In this document: piece by piece, positions 34,488 to 47,569 of the stretch | Layout of the letters: every line of letters begins with the position of its first letter | Numbering within the stretch: position 1 is the stretch's first letter | DNA from: Emydura subglobosa | Taxonomy: Eukaryota; Chordata; Testudines; Chelidae | Direction: 5' to 3' | Length of the DNA: 64,000 nucleotides | NCBI GenBank assembly: GCA_007922225.1 | Contig: ML679959.1 | Span: forward strand, 24,030,118-24,094,117 | Made by a program: the position numbers and the translations under genes | Notes under the pieces: generated by a model | Database searches by the model: none | What the model saw: only the letters and a program-made list of their open reading frames with translations | Told to the model about the DNA's origin: nothing

Positions 34488-35035
34488 CACTAGAGTCTTT
34501 TATAGATCCAGGCAGGCTGACGGGTATCTTTTTGACAGCAGGTACCTCCTTGAACAATTACTAGATGATTGCTTGTGGCTTTGAAGTATCATCTTCTATG
34601 TCCTGTGCACACCGGTAACTAGTTACATTAGCACAAGGTAATTGGCCATTTACAACCATTCACAGGTATTTACTACTTAAACTTCAAAGAGAAATACAAG
34701 CAATAGTATTGTTACATTCAAGTTCCATCTAAATGTTCATATGTTCCTTTTGAACTCAATCAATAGAACAGTGATAGACAGGAAAGTAGCTTATCTAATC
34801 TACATTGCTAACTTCTAACAAGGTATATGTAAACAACCTCAAATAACTACCAATAATACACTTGCATATCAAAGCTCTAGTCTACTTATAAGGAATAACC
34901 CTCATTACCATTGTATTCTCCTATAATATGTCTCTAAAGGTCAGATTTGGGCCTTGCAATTTGTAAAGTTGCTTGGCTTTTTCGGGCCTAGCGTCACAGG
35001 CACTGGGATCTATTGGTTCCAGTACAGGCCTGAAA

Positions 35036-35207
35036 GTCAGTGCTTCTGGTCTCAACTCTGTCCCTAACTATCTGGCTTTCTAGTCATGTCACTAAACCTC
35101 CCTGCCCCTCACTTTCCCCGTCAATAAAATGGAGATACGGGTACCTTTCTCACGGGGGTGTGGGGAAATTCGTAAAGGGCTATGAGTTCCTCAAATGTAA
35201 AGTGCAA
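35036..35207 (+). mobile_element. MIR/CORE-type SINE, 5'-truncated
   Basis: CCCCTCACTTTCCCCGTCAA, TAAAATGGAGATACGGGTACC and GAAATTCGTAAAGGGCTATGAG match the MIR-type core and tail. Confidence 0.65.
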
Positions 35208-36183
35208 ACTATCATCCCCAAGCCCAACTTCTGGGTTCCTGACATAGGATTTTTTTTTTGCCATCCACTGTGTGGGATTTGTAGTGTACAGACTAGCATT
35301 TAGGTGCAGGGTCAGATCTGTTCAAGTATTTGCATAGCTAAGAAGGGTCATATTCCCGTCCCAAAAACTCTACAGATGGGATTATCTCACTGGCCCAGCC
35401 AACCATCCTTTTCTCCATAAATCTTAATCCCATGATTACCTGTGAGTTTTTACTGCAGCCATAATGGCTGTTGTGTTTGCCTACACAGTCATGCAGTACT
35501 TAAGAAAAGGAAAACATATCTCCATCCCTGTACAAAAACTGTTTCAGCCTGGATCAGAAGCAAACAGTTCTTTTTAAAACAAATATGTACTTATTGTCAA
35601 TATTTTACAAAAATGTTTTTGAAGGGAGCAAGGGCCGTGTTCTAGCAAAGGTTTATAAGAGGTTTGGTAGCTTAGTGTAAAACACTGAGAGAGAAAATAG
35701 GTTAATGGACAAAGTTTAAATCAACAGAGCAATTTCTTTCTTTGTGTTTGTAAAACCAACACTTTCTGATGTAATAATTAAAAGTTCATGGTCACTTTAT
35801 TCCAGCAAAAATTTGAACAATATTTCTTGGGTATGTCTCCTTTCCTGAAACCCAGATTCTAACAGCCTCATTGCTCTGACTGAGACAGGGAGCTGTGGCA
35901 TGCTGGCTGCAAATCCACCCAGAGAAGACAGAAGTAATTACTTATTGGCAGGGGAAAACACTGGGAGAAACTTGTATAGTATCTGTACCATCTATTGAGG
36001 GTGTATACCTGCTCATCTCTGGCATGGGTTGCAGCTGCTGATCCCCTTTGAACCAGGGCCACACCTGGATTCTTGGGTAGACTGTGGTACCTTTCCCCAT
36101 CTATGGCTATTCTGGAGATTGTGAGTACTCTCTGATACAGTACTCACAATGCTCATCCATGCCTTTGTCTCATCCAGGCTAGA

Positions 36184-36500
36184 CCATAGAATCATAGAAT
36201 CATAGAATATTAGAGTTGGAAGGGACCTCAGGAGGTCATCTAGTCCAACCCCCTGCTCAAAGCAGGACTAACCTCAGCTATATCATCCCAGCCAGGGCTT
36301 TGTCAACCCTCAGCTTAAAAACCTCTAAGGATGGAGATTCCACCACCTCCCTAGGTAACCCATTCCAGTGCTTCACCACCCTCCTAGTGAAAAACTTTTT
36401 CCTAATGTCCAACCTGGACCTCCCGCCCTGCAACTTGAGACCGTTGCTCCTTGTTCTGTCAAGACCGTTGCTTCTTGTTCTGTCATTGTCCTGTACTCTG
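36184..36500 (-). mobile_element. CR1 LINE 3' end
   Basis: The plus strand opens with three copies of an ATAGAATC octamer and then GTTGGAAGGGACCTCAGGAG and GTCATCTAGTCCAACCCCCTGC, the classic reverse complement of the CR1 3' UTR. The octamer repeats are the CR1 terminus, so the element reads on the minus strand. Confidence 0.9.
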
Positions 36501-37097
36501 TGTAATGCTAGCTTTGAAGTCTAGCTGGAGGATCCAGCTAGCGCAGAATGCATCTGCCCAGCTCCACAACAAAGTGAGCCACTGTGAACCCACAATGCCT
36601 AGCTTCTTCTTCTTTCAGGTATTCTTCAACGTGTGGGCAAGGCCCTGAATGATCTGAAACTGCCCGTCACTCTATAGCCTGCTATGGAAGTTGAAATCAG
36701 CCGGCAGACTCCTGCTGTTGGATCTGCCTGTGTGTGTCCGTGCAAGTGAGTGTGTGAGTGAGAACCTTCTGGTTCCACTGGCACGATGTTCTCACTCAAG
36801 GTACTTTGCAGATCTTTGAGGTTTGCCAGGGCCCAAGGGAGAGTCAGGATGCCGCACAGCACTTATTTACTTGGGGTTAGCTCTGGTGTTCTCTGGGTTT
36901 CTGTTTGTTCGCGTTTATCTTGTTTATCCATGGTGAAATGATATGATCATTGCCAGCATCTCCGTAGCAAGCCGCAATGATTTAATGTTAATGGATCATT
37001 TTATATAAGTTACGGCTCCGTTGCTTGAAAATAAATAACAATCTGTTACTGCAATTGGCATGCTATAAATCGATTAAACAGATACAGAAACTCTATG

Positions 37098-37170
37098 GGC
37101 TATGTGCTCAGATGGTGTAAATTGGCTTCAATAGAGCTATGTCAGTTTACTCCAGCTGAGGATGTGGCTC
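37098..37170. repeat. Short palindromic interspersed repeat
   Basis: GATGGTGTAAATTGGCTTCA, ATAGAGCTATGTCAG and TTACTCCAGCTGAGGATGTG form the palindromic unit. Confidence 0.65.
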
Positions 37171-37172
37171 CA

Positions 37173-37205
37173 CATATATATATATATATAGAGAGAGAGA
37201 GAGGA
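37173..37205. repeat. (TA)n(GA)n microsatellite
   Basis: Ten or so TA units run directly into about seven GA units. Confidence 0.9.
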
Positions 37206-37979
37206 GTCAATGTTGAAAATGAAGATTTGGGAGTATGAAAAGCATAATAAGCTTTTGATTAAAACTGAGCTTGCTGTTTTATTACAGCATTTCCAATGTT
37301 GGGTCTACAATAAACATGGTTTGAGATTTGACAGTGTTGTTGTAAATGACATTTGGATTGGTTCATAGAATCTACTGCAGCCATTTCGGAAGCAGCGCAC
37401 TTGCAGTAAATCTTAAGCAATGGGCCACCTTCATCTGGAATAGGTAGGCATGCAATTCCATTGACATAATTAGAGTTGCACCTGCTGATGTTAACCCGCT
37501 ATGTTATTTCCATGCTTTTATGTTGCTGGGAGGAGAAATGCATGTATTTTGTACTCAAATCAGAATCAATGAAAGCTTCTGGGGTGGGGTAGGTGGTGAG
37601 TTCTGAGTTCTCTATTCCTGCCCAATGTGGACAAAGATGTTTGCCAGTTGAATGGTATTTATGGTAAGGAAAGAAACAACAGGTGTAAACGCAGATGAAA
37701 GCTCAAGGAGAGAATGATTTAGCTAGTCAGCAGGATTGATAGTGGTCTGGTTACACCAGCTGCCTAACTCTTGTCAAGGTTTTGTAGGCATCATGGCAAT
37801 GGAGAGTTTGTAGGGGAAGAGTGGGTTAGTTTAAACGTAAGTGGTATAGTCAAGACCTCTTCTGAATCTACCACAACAGATAGGAAAGACAAATGACCAT
37901 ATGTTCAAGTGAATGTAAAAGTTAGGCTTAAACCCTGGTTGTCCATTTCTCTTATGTTGTATGTGGATACTGTGACTAA

Positions 37980-38274
37980 GGGTATGTCTATACTGACGGC
38001 GGCAAAGTCGCTACCGTCAGATCGACCTGTCTGGATCAACTGAGCGGTCAGTGAAGACCCGCTCAATCGATCCAGAAGTCGATGCTGTTAATCCACTCCC
38101 TCAAGTGGCATAGCACTGCATCAACAGGAACGCGGTTCCCATTGGCACAGTGCAGTGAAGACGGCGCGCAGAAGGGAAGCACAGCAGTCGACGGGAGTTA
38201 TGCAGGCTACTCTGCGTAGCTTGTGTAACTCCCGTCGTCTGCTGCCGAATCGCCAGATAAGTGTAGACCAGGGC
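37980..38274 (+). mobile_element. Harbinger-like MITE with TAA duplication
   Basis: Inverted ends GGGTATGTCTATACT and AGTGTAGACCAGGGC are flanked by TAA at 37977-37979 and 38275-38277. The interior has CG-rich inverted segments (GTCGACGGGAGTTATGCAGG with GTAACTCCCGTCGTCTGC). The three-base TWA duplication fits the PIF/Harbinger superfamily. Confidence 0.75.
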
Positions 38275-38644
38275 TAAGCAATTTTCCATTACACTATCCT
38301 TAAGAATCTTATTTTCCTATATCCATAGACTCTGAAATGCAGACATGAGGCCAGATTCTGGCCTCATTTACACTTGCCTAAGTCTGGAGCAACTCCATGA
38401 AAGTGATTGGGGTTACTCTGGATTTACACCAGTGCAAAGGAAATCAGAATCTAGTCCATGTTCTGCAATAGTTCAGATTAAATATGTTTCTTATCTAAGG
38501 GCTTGCTTGGCCGCTTATCTTTGGACCTTTATGAGCAAATGAGAGCAGATAAAAAGTTCTGTCGTAATCTCTGTCCCTTGTGATGACTTAACCTATTGTG
38601 CAAACATACATAACCTATTTCTATATACAAGGCAAAGTTAATTG

Positions 38645-38702
38645 GGCCAGAGCTGAGGTTGATGGAGCTATACTGATTTATATCAGCTGAGGATCTGGCC
38701 TA
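38645..38702. repeat. Short palindromic interspersed repeat
   Basis: GGCCAGAGCTGAGGTTGATG, GAGCTATACTGATTTATATC and AGCTGAGGATCTGGCC; the unit opens and closes with inverse copies. Confidence 0.65.
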
Positions 38703-38794
38703 GTGGAACGATTTTGCTTGACTTTCTCCACTCTGACCTGCAGTAACAAATCTACAGAAATTTCAACGGGAATCTTTTTTCCTTGCCCCCACCC

Positions 38795-38886
38795 AAGTCA
38801 GGATGGTCTAGTTCTGCCATAAGTGCAGGAGACTTGACTAGATGACCGCTGAAGATGCCTTCCAGTCCTATGATTCTAGGATTCTA
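38795..38886 (+). mobile_element. CR1 LINE 3' end, short
   Basis: GACTTGACTAGATGACCGCT, then CTTCCAGTCCTATGATTCTAGGATTCTAT, ends in the CR1 ATTCTATG-type repeat. It is a short 3' remnant. Confidence 0.75.
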
Positions 38887-38899
38887 TTTAAATTCCATT

Positions 38900-41800
38900 T
38901 ACCATTAAGTGGAAAGTGGTTATGTAATAAAGCTAGTCACATTTTTCACTGGGCATAAGTGATCAACAATATTTAGCCCTTTTTGTTCTGTTCATGAATC
39001 AATCCCGAACTCTGGGATTGCCTTAGTTATTTGTGAGTATTCGCTGAATAGTTAGGGTGGGCAATTGTCAGGCAATGGGTGGATCCCAAGACGTTCACTT
39101 TGACGTGTTGCTATTTGCGTGTGAGTTGCCATTTAAATCCCATGGTGTGGTTTCTGCTCCCTAACTGGACAACTAAATAATGAATACTCTCATTTGCACA
39201 CAGACAGGTCCCCTTGTTCAGTGAGTATTTGTCTGTAGAGCGGCCATTTCCCCCACCCCCCGTGAGAGTGCTTATGAATAGTGAGTAAAAGGAGGTACAA
39301 GCATGGTGAAAGCCAACAGTCTTCTCTGCACTGGCAATTTAGTGGCTCTCTCTCCCTGGTACACTACAATTGGTGGAGCCCTACTAAAGAGAGCAACAGT
39401 GTAGGCAAGAAAAAAGTATGTATCCAAATACAATTACACCCCCTTATGGGCAATAGGCCCTGATTTTTTACATGATCTCCTTGGTAGGACTTCATTTGAA
39501 CTGCTACACTGGTTGTTCAAATGGGATCGATAGGACAGAAGTCACACATGGGCATACCCTGCTTTGTTGTTTTAACTGGGTTGCATTATATTTAACAAGG
39601 TAACTAGAAAGGTAACCAAATGAAACGTGAAAGGTAGCTCATGTGCAATATTGATTAGGTAACAGTAGATGGCGCTAACGGAACTCCATAGTGTGGCTTT
39701 GATGGGTTTTTGAACTGCAGAGGCAAAACTTAAAAGTGCAAATGAAGGCTTAGCTTGATTCGAGATCTCGAATCTTGTGCAAGCCAAGAGCTGTAGAGCA
39801 GCATCTCCTACACATCAGCAGGCGCTTAGCAGCCCAGTCACGGCCCTTCCTCTGTCCACTGGGCGTTGCCGTGCTCTCTCTTCATCTGCTGGAAAAGGGC
39901 CATGCAGAAGAGCAGCAGGAAGAGCAGTGGTTGTTAAGAGACTTTGTGAATTTTAAATCTATTTTCCTGAGTTTATAAAAAATTCTCTCTGGTCTGTGCT
40001 GCAGCGTAGAAGCACTCTGAAAAATTATTGCCAGGATTTGAAAGATCAGGCTGGAAGATGTCTAGATATAGGAGGAGCACAGGGATTATTTGATATTTTA
40101 CCTTTTTTATCCTCTTGATCTCTCTCAGCCTTTTTTTTTTAAATTATTTTATTTGGAGAAAATTTACCCCTTCCTCTCTGGGCATGCCAGGTGCTGCCAA
40201 CAGCAGAAATGGCATCAGTCCACTGCACAGGAATGGTCCCGGGAGCCATTCCATACACCATGTACACATGACGGATATAATACAGATTTGACAGACAATG
40301 TGGAATAACTATCTATGTCGCCATTATGCTAGACCAGTGATTTTCCACCTTTTTTCATTTGTGGACCTCTAAAAAATTTCGAATGGAGGTGCGAACCCCT
40401 TTGGAAATCTTAGACGTAGTCGGCGGACGCCCAGGAGTCTCTGGATTACAGGTTGAAAACACTGTTTTATGGTGACAACTACCTTTCGCGGACCCCTTAG
40501 ATATAATCTGTGGTCCCTCAGGAGTCTGTGGACCAGAGATTGAAAACCATGGTGCTAGACTATTGGAATTTGGTACGCTCATTCATTATGAATTGCTGAG
40601 TCAGGGGTGATGAGAAGGATTTGGCCTGTCATCTTTTCATCAGAGTTCACCAAAGTTTATCATTGTTACTTGTTGGATTTCAGCCAGTCAGGTACCCTTG
40701 CGAGTGATGCTCTTTGAAATTTGGTAAATTCAAGTGTTATGGGATGCTGAATACGGGTGAAGAGACAACCAAATTTGCACTTGGACAGTTTTTATCATAG
40801 GTCACCAAATTGTTGGCATCCTCACCCCTGAACCATTCCTCCTCTCTAAGTGATCAGCTGAGCTATGTGCACCAATGCCAACTGCCACTTCCATTTAAAG
40901 GCTGCACTACTCTCAGCTACTAAGGAACACTGCAAAAATGTCACACAAATTACACACCCAACTTTCAACCATCATCATGAAAATGTACCAGCCCAGGCAC
41001 AAATTCACTTGGCTCATCTTTGCTGTGGAGATGATGCTAACTGAAAAACAAACCATATGTTACTTAACTGTCAAAACAAAAAAAGTTGCCCAGGCGAGTA
41101 CCATTGTGCACTGTTGGTGAATGCGAACATTCACATCCAGCTTGCGCGTGCACACGGCTAGGTAGGTGTGCAGAAGGGTCTTGCAATGGGCAGGCTCTGG
41201 CAATGAAATTCTGAGCACCCTTATTCCCCATTAAGTATAATGGGAGTTGAATGTGCACAGCACCTGCTGGATTGGTCACTTGAACATGAACAAGCCCGCT
41301 TACCCAGGGCTGAAAATCAGGATAATAAATAAAATAATAATAATAATCCTGATACAACTTCCACTGAAGTCAGTGTAAAGACTCCCATTGACTACATTAG
41401 AAATTGGATAAGGCCCAGATGACCTGACCCAAAACCCACTGAAATCAATGGGAAGATGCTTACTGACTTCAGTGGGGGCTGGATTGGGCCCATAGTCCAC
41501 CTGTATGTGTGTGCACATGTAACACTACAATCTCAAATAAAGCAGGCAGATCTTCAGTACATTTCCATGACTGATTCTTTTGAACTTACCATTACATTTG
41601 TCCTCAAAGAGTTTTGGGTTTTTTTGGTACCCTAGAAATTAACATATATATTTTCATCTATGCCATGTTTATCTAAAGGCGTCTGCTGTCCAGGTTTCAA
41701 TTTAGTTTCTTCAGTTTAGCAGCATCCAGCAGCTAATGAATGCAGCCTTTTCCCAGATCTGTATGAAATTATACAGTGCAAATATCCTTTTATTTCCAGA

Positions 41801-42800
41801 CAAACTAAATATATTTAAGAAATGGTTAAATCTAGCCTTGAAAATGCTGCCAGTCAGTTATATTGTTTTACTAGTTTTGGTTTACATTCTTTTCTGACTA
41901 GGGTATACGCAACCAACTGTTTCTTAGCACTAGTAAAAATTCTCCAGCTTGTTTTAGGAAAGGTTTCAGTTACAAGATCTGTAGTTCCAGTTGTTAAAGC
42001 AGTATTGAAAGCTGTAAAGTTGTATTGACGCTGTATTTAAAAACAAGAAATTCACTTTTATTGCCTAGAACATCAAAGCAGTTAAATATTATTTCACTGC
42101 ATGTATGGAATGTGATTTTTTTTAAAGCTTCTCTGCAGCTAATAACTGAGCAACATGCAATTTGCTATGTTGGGCTTTTTCAAATGTGACCTTCAAAACT
42201 GAGGTCCGAACTGTTCTGCAAAATGTCATTGGACTTAAGTGTGAGTGGGGTTGCTTCCAGTGTCCCTGAGCAATGTTCCCCCTCCCCACACTATAGCACA
42301 TAGTTCTGTGCGCTGCCTCCTCCACCCCAGAGTTGGCTGCATTTTCATGGTACTGCAGGTACAAAGAAAAAAAGGCAAAAGTTAATTTTTCCTTTGCAGA
42401 TTACTTTTAATGGGGAAGTTAGTGACATTTAATATGCAGCCCTTTTTTTAAGAGGTAAAATTTGCTCTTAGATATGCACGGCCTGTGTGTTTGTTTTTGT
42501 CAGTCTTACAAACAGAATTAAAAACCACTTTCTCACTTTCCGTGTGATTCAACAGAATCCTGCCAGGCAAACTGTACCACCCTTCCACTCCGTTATGTCC
42601 AAAAATATGTGCAGAAATGGGGGGCTATGCAGGTTGTTGCTCTCGGTTTCATTACCTGGGGATAAAGCTGGTGTGCCCCATCCCTCCCTGTCTGTCTCAG
42701 AGGGAGGCCCCCGCTTCCTTGCTGTCGCACCTGTGTAGACAAACTTTATACAAGAGATTAGCTCATCACTTGAGGGCTGGGACAGGCACAGCAGTTTCTA
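38900..42800. other. No gene seen; scattered repeats
   Basis: Apart from the hAT at 40335 and an ATAATAATAAT run near 41330, I see nothing coding. Direct phrases like CCACTGAAGTCAGTG and CACTGAAATCAATGGG at 41355-41480 are arms of the short palindromic family. Confidence 0.5.
40335..40552 (+). mobile_element. Non-autonomous hAT with perfect 8-bp target duplication
   Basis: The ends CAGTGATTTTCCACCTTTTT and GATTGAAAACCATGG are flanked by TGCTAGAC at 40327-40334 and 40553-40560. The interior repeats a GTGGACC / GGAGTCTGTGGACC phrase. Confidence 0.88.
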
Positions 42801-42814
42801 GCCTCATCCAGACA

Positions 42815-43525
42815 AAGTAAATAGTCTATATAGCCCTAGGCAGGGCGAGCAAACAGTCTGCAGCCCAGGCTCCCAGGCAGAGTGGGGCAGGCCTGGCGAA
42901 TAGTCTATAGCCCTACGCAGGGCAAGCGACCAGTCTAAGGCCTAGGTAGCCTCACCAGCCCCAGGGGCGATCACCCCAGGGTTGGGGTTGAAAGGGGGAA
43001 GGGAGACACAGGCCCACCCAACTCCACTGCATCCCAGCCCAGGGCCTAGCTGTGGCGGGATGTCACACCACTGACTCAGCGGGGCTCCAGCCGAAACGCG
43101 CTGGCTCTGCTGCAGGCCACAACACAGCCGGACTGTCAGCTGGTTTCCCTGGGCTCCTTCCTTCCCCCCTTTCCCTGGAGTACATGGCTCTCAGAGTCAC
43201 CCTCTGTCTCTTCAAGGTACTCAGCTAGGGGCAGGCTCCACAGCTCCTCGACGGCGTCGACCGGCGGCAGGTCCGGCAACTCCGTGGGGTTGCTGGCAGA
43301 TAGCAGCTCATCTAGGTCGCAGGGCCCAGTTAGTTCCTCTGCAGGGAGCTCTGATTGCTCCCCAGGCCCAGGTAGCTCTGGCAGGTCTGTGGGGCTCCAG
43401 CCGGTAGGCCAGCCTGGCAGCTCCTCCACAGGGTAGGGTGCCCGGCAGCTCTGATGTTCCACAATGGGCCTTCTCTGCTGGGCAGGCGATAACACCTCCT
43501 GCTGGAGACTAGAACTTCGCATTAG
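42815..43525. repeat. GC-rich repeat block with short tandem units and an acidic open frame
   Basis: AATAGTCTATATAGCCCTAG (GCAGGGCGAGCAAACAGTC) recurs about 75 bases later as AATAGTCTATAGCCCTACGC (AGGGCAAGCGACCAGTC). Downstream the minus strand is open for 128 codons (43522-43136) with Leu/Pro/Glu phrases such as VEELPGWPTG and TDLPELPGPGEQSELPAEEL. No family is recognised. I favour a piece of an unclassified retroelement over a host gene. Confidence 0.4.
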
Positions 43526-45002
43526 TTAATGCTGCTTTCCTCTCCGGTGATTTACAGTTACAGAGGCTTATAATGCAACCACTTAAATGCTACCCTATAA
43601 CATGGGATATAGACGTTACAAGCGAGGCTAATGCACGTGGCGCTGACAGAGATTCGATAAAGTCTAAACACTAAGCGCATTTGTATCGTTTTAATGCCTG
43701 TTTTAACCATACTAACATGCGGGGGAGCCAGTCTGATTCCAGCTACGTGTTTGTCAGGATTCACATGAGGCCCGGGGACCTTGGCATACACTGCCACCTG
43801 GTTTGCTAGCTACGCAGAAGGTAAAAGCTTTTTGAGCCACACAGACAGAGCAATCCTTCAGGGCTGAGGAAGGAAGCAGAGCGGCAGAGCTAGGTACAAG
43901 TTGGGCCAGATAGTTAAGCAGAAGGAGTAAGGCACGTTGGAGGGGGTCAGTTGAATGAAGCGGGCAATTGGGGGTTAGATTGTTATGTATGAAGGGTTTG
44001 AAGTGGACAGGTAAGGGTGGCAGGCCATACAACAGCCATACAACGAGCCATACAACCAGCGCCCCTGTTAAATCATCTTTTGAGAGCCTTGTGCAGGTTT
44101 CCTGCGGGGCTTCATTTGAACTGCTGTGCGGGCAAGTCCTGAAAGATCAGGTATGGGGGGATCGCTTTGCGAAAAGTCTTCGCCAGGGAGCCTGGTTTTA
44201 TTGCTCATGACCACCGTTTGCAGCACACAACACACGGCCCTTCACTGCCTCCTGCAAACCCTTGATGCAGAACAGTCTAACCTCCCACTCTCCACTTGAT
44301 GTCAAGCCTCTGCCTCCAACATGCTTGACCCCTTCCGCTTAGCAGCTGACTGTGTCCGGAGCCCGATGACCTGTTGCCAGTCTCTTAAGGGCTGGTGGGA
44401 GCATGAAGCCTAATGGCCAAACCCAGGAACCAAACGCCTGGCACAGAATCCAGCATTGCACCAACTTGGCCCCTTGCTTCGGCCGGGTGCTGCGGACACC
44501 CGAGCACAGTCACTCTTCGCTGCCCTGCGAGGGCGATAACTAGCACTCAGCCCAGCTCTGCCCTAGGTGTGGGGTGGGGCTGGCAATGCGCTGGAGCTCC
44601 CCGGGGTGCTGCTCAGAGCTTGCCACAATGCCTAGCGCTCCTTGGAGCTTGCCGTGCGCCCGGGGTGCTGAGTGAGACGCCTTAGCCATAGCTGAAAGTG
44701 CGCAAGTTTCCCGTTACTGTGTGCAGGGGCTGCCACCAGGGTGGGTGCTGAGGAGAGTGGGGGGCTGGCTGAAGGGCGGGCTGCAGGGGCTCGCTGCATG
44801 GGGGAAGGTCCCTGCTCTCAGCGCACACCCCTCCCCGCTTTAGACCCAGGTGGCGAACTATGGGCTGCTGCTCCCGGCACAGCCCCCTGCCTGCAGCCCC
44901 AGGGTGAGCTTGCCGCTCGCCCAGTACCAGGCACAGCGGAGCTCACAGGAGCTTGCCTGGTGGCAGCAGACAGAGAGGCTTGGAGCTCATGGCTTGCAGT
45001 GT

Positions 45003-45174
45003 GGGCCAGGGGAGGCAGCTTCCCGGTGCTCCTCCTGGGCTTGGTGCTGCTGTCGGTGGCTACTGAGCCCCGCAGGGAGACCGGGGCCCCAGCGGAGCAG
45101 CCGCTGTGTCTGAGCCAGAAGGAGTGCACCACCCGCTGCGCCTCCCGGTGCAGGTGCTGCACATCTTCCAGCTG
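45003..45174 (+). pseudogene. Possible first exon of the anosmin-like gene
   Basis: In a GC-rich stretch one frame reads GSFPVLLLGLVLLSVATEP, a signal-peptide-like segment, then CLSQKECTTRCASRC. Anosmin-1 begins its Cys-rich box with RCASRCLSL after a signal peptide. Here the frame stops soon after RCASRC, while another frame continues VLHIFQLRAAFWGLQVW, faintly like anosmin FFQHFQNNGSLVWC, so a frameshift is possible. The start codon is ambiguous. The match is short and could be chance, but position and strand fit the two downstream exons. Confidence 0.35.
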
Positions 45175-46614
45175 AGAGCTGCCTTCTGGGGTCTGCAGGT
45201 GTGGAGTGACCTCCCCTCCCGCGCCCACCTCCAGCTCCTCCACCTGCCATCCTCTCTACCCTCCCCCTGCAGCTCCTCACCCCCCACCTGCCCCTTCTAT
45301 GCCCTCTTCTCCAGCAGCGCAATGACACAGGCAGCTCTGAGCACTTCCCCAGCAGGCTGCGGTCCCAGAGCAGAGGAGGAACCGGCTCTAAAGCAGCCCA
45401 CCTGTATGGCAGACGTCACCACCCCCAGCCTGGCCAGAGAGGCGCCTCCCTGCGCTGGCAGGTGTTCTGCTCCACTCTAGGCTGGGCTTGGCTCTTTGCC
45501 AAGGGCTGGGGTGGCAGATCTCCATCTCTGTGCCATCCCCGAGCGTGTCAAGAGCCGGGCGTGGAGGGACTGGGAAGGAAGGACCTGTGAGGGAGAGAGA
45601 GAGATCCCTAGATTCTAACTGAAGAGAAAAGAAGATTCCAGGGTCCATCACAAGGCCCTGGAATTACCTCTGGCCTATTGGGAAAAGCTGAATATTTGGG
45701 CTGTGTGTGTGTGTGTGAGCGTAGGTTTGTTATTGTGTCTGCTGAGAAACATGACAGACCACGGGCTTTGTTTCAACGCGATGCCAGATACGGATTAAAC
45801 AGGCTGCCATTAACTTTTGTGATGCATATGAACAGGCACAGTAAAAGTGCAGGGGTGGGGATGGGGGATCCAGGAGGGACAACTTAGTCCCACAGCGATG
45901 ATGTGGAAGGCATGAGTAGGATGGTAAATAAATGGGAGTGACAAAGTACCCTCATTTTCAAAGAGTTACTGCCCGAATGACAGGATGGAGGAGAGCAACC
46001 CAGAATGGGATGGAATGTGTGTCCCTATTTCATGCTTATCAGTACTGCCAGCTTTAGAAAGAAAATCTCCGCTTCAGTGTTTGGAACCAAAAACTTGGCC
46101 TAGGACTTTGGCTATAGAAATGCAGGAGAGGGACATCCACACCTGAAAAGCGAGTGTCCATTGGAGTGTCTCCAGGGTCATGTGTGTCTGACATCAGTTA
46201 AAGTGGCACACATTACCCAGCGCTGCATGAGCAGCTGGTAATATTTATGTTATTTTATTTTCCTGCCAGCCTGAAACTAACTCTGTGCCTGCCCCCTCTC
46301 CCTCTGAACTCAGTGGCTGAACTCCTCCTTAGTCCAATGGTGCAGGATCAGGATTTACAGTTGTAAATTTACTCACTTGATTGGAATGAGTGACCCATAG
46401 GGAGAGTAGGGCACGGTTTCCTAAGGCAGAAAATCATTTTCTGTTCAAGATGTTCACAGGTTTGAATAGAGATGACAATGAAAAAATGTTTTATCCATGT
46501 GTTGCAGGTTCAGTGATGGAGCAAAATATGTGCAAGGGAAAGCAAGACGGTGGAGCGAGGAAAGCAAGGCTACAATTAACACATTGTGCATCTGACAGTC
46601 AAGGCCAGATTTGT

Positions 46615-46753
46615 AGAAGCAAAGGGGAAGGATCACCTGTTCCGTTAGTTCCCTCTGAAGCAGCTGGCAATGGCCGCTGTCGGAAGACAGGATGCTGGGC
46701 TAGATGGACCATTGATTGGTTTGATCCAGTATGGCTGTTCTTATGTTCTTAAG
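46615..46753 (+). mobile_element. CR1 LINE 3' end
   Basis: It contains GACAGGATGCTGGGCTAGAT, GGACCATTGATTGGTTTGATCC and the terminal TATGGCTGTTCTTATGTTCTTA. It is the same subfamily as the copies at 4468 and 7170. Confidence 0.85.
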
Positions 46754-47569
46754 CACGCAGCACTCAGCTGTTCCTGTTGTGACACTGATGAGCAGATATT
46801 CCCAACATCCAATGAGCTGGGCTGGTTTGAAAATCTGGGCACTTGTTTTGGTGCCTACTAGGAATCTGAGCTTGTTTGAAAAGGTAGCCCTATTTACTGT
46901 CCCTCCAGGGATGTCATCGTACAGAAATAGATGGCATACGCCGGCTCTTCTAGCGTTTGAGTACATGTTAGTGTAAGCTGATTTTTTTCCAGAGATGACC
47001 CATAATAATACAAATGGAACAAGCTTCTCCTATGATTCATGTTTTGTTCACAGATGATAAAGTTGAGGTTGTTGGAAGGTTCACCTGCACAAAGCATCAG
47101 CCCCCTCAGATCCATGCCCTATGGAGTAATATTGGAAAACAGTGATTGCCCTAGCAGTTTTAAGATTGGAAAGGATGCTGCCTTTTGCATGTGGACCTTG
47201 CTCTGGGTTGAGTTTGTCCCTGCACTTCAAGTGAAGCACGTGCTTTGCTGAATCAGAATTGACTCTGCAAGAGAATTGATATAAAACTAATGCCCAAGTT
47301 CCTAGTTCAGCAAAGTGTTTAAGCCCATGCTTACGTGGCTGTGCTGAACAGGGGCTATCTGTCACAAAGCCCTTCTGTTTAGAGCACTGTGCCACCTGTT
47401 GTAGGAGTCTACACTCAAACAGTCTGAGCCATCCTAACTGGTAGTTCCAACTTCCAAGCATGGAGAGAAAGGCATGTCTAAGATACCTAGGGCTCAAACC
47501 TTAGGTGTCTCAAGTTGGGCAGCCCAAATCAGCAGCAATATTTGAAAATTTGGCTACCAGAAGGTCTTA

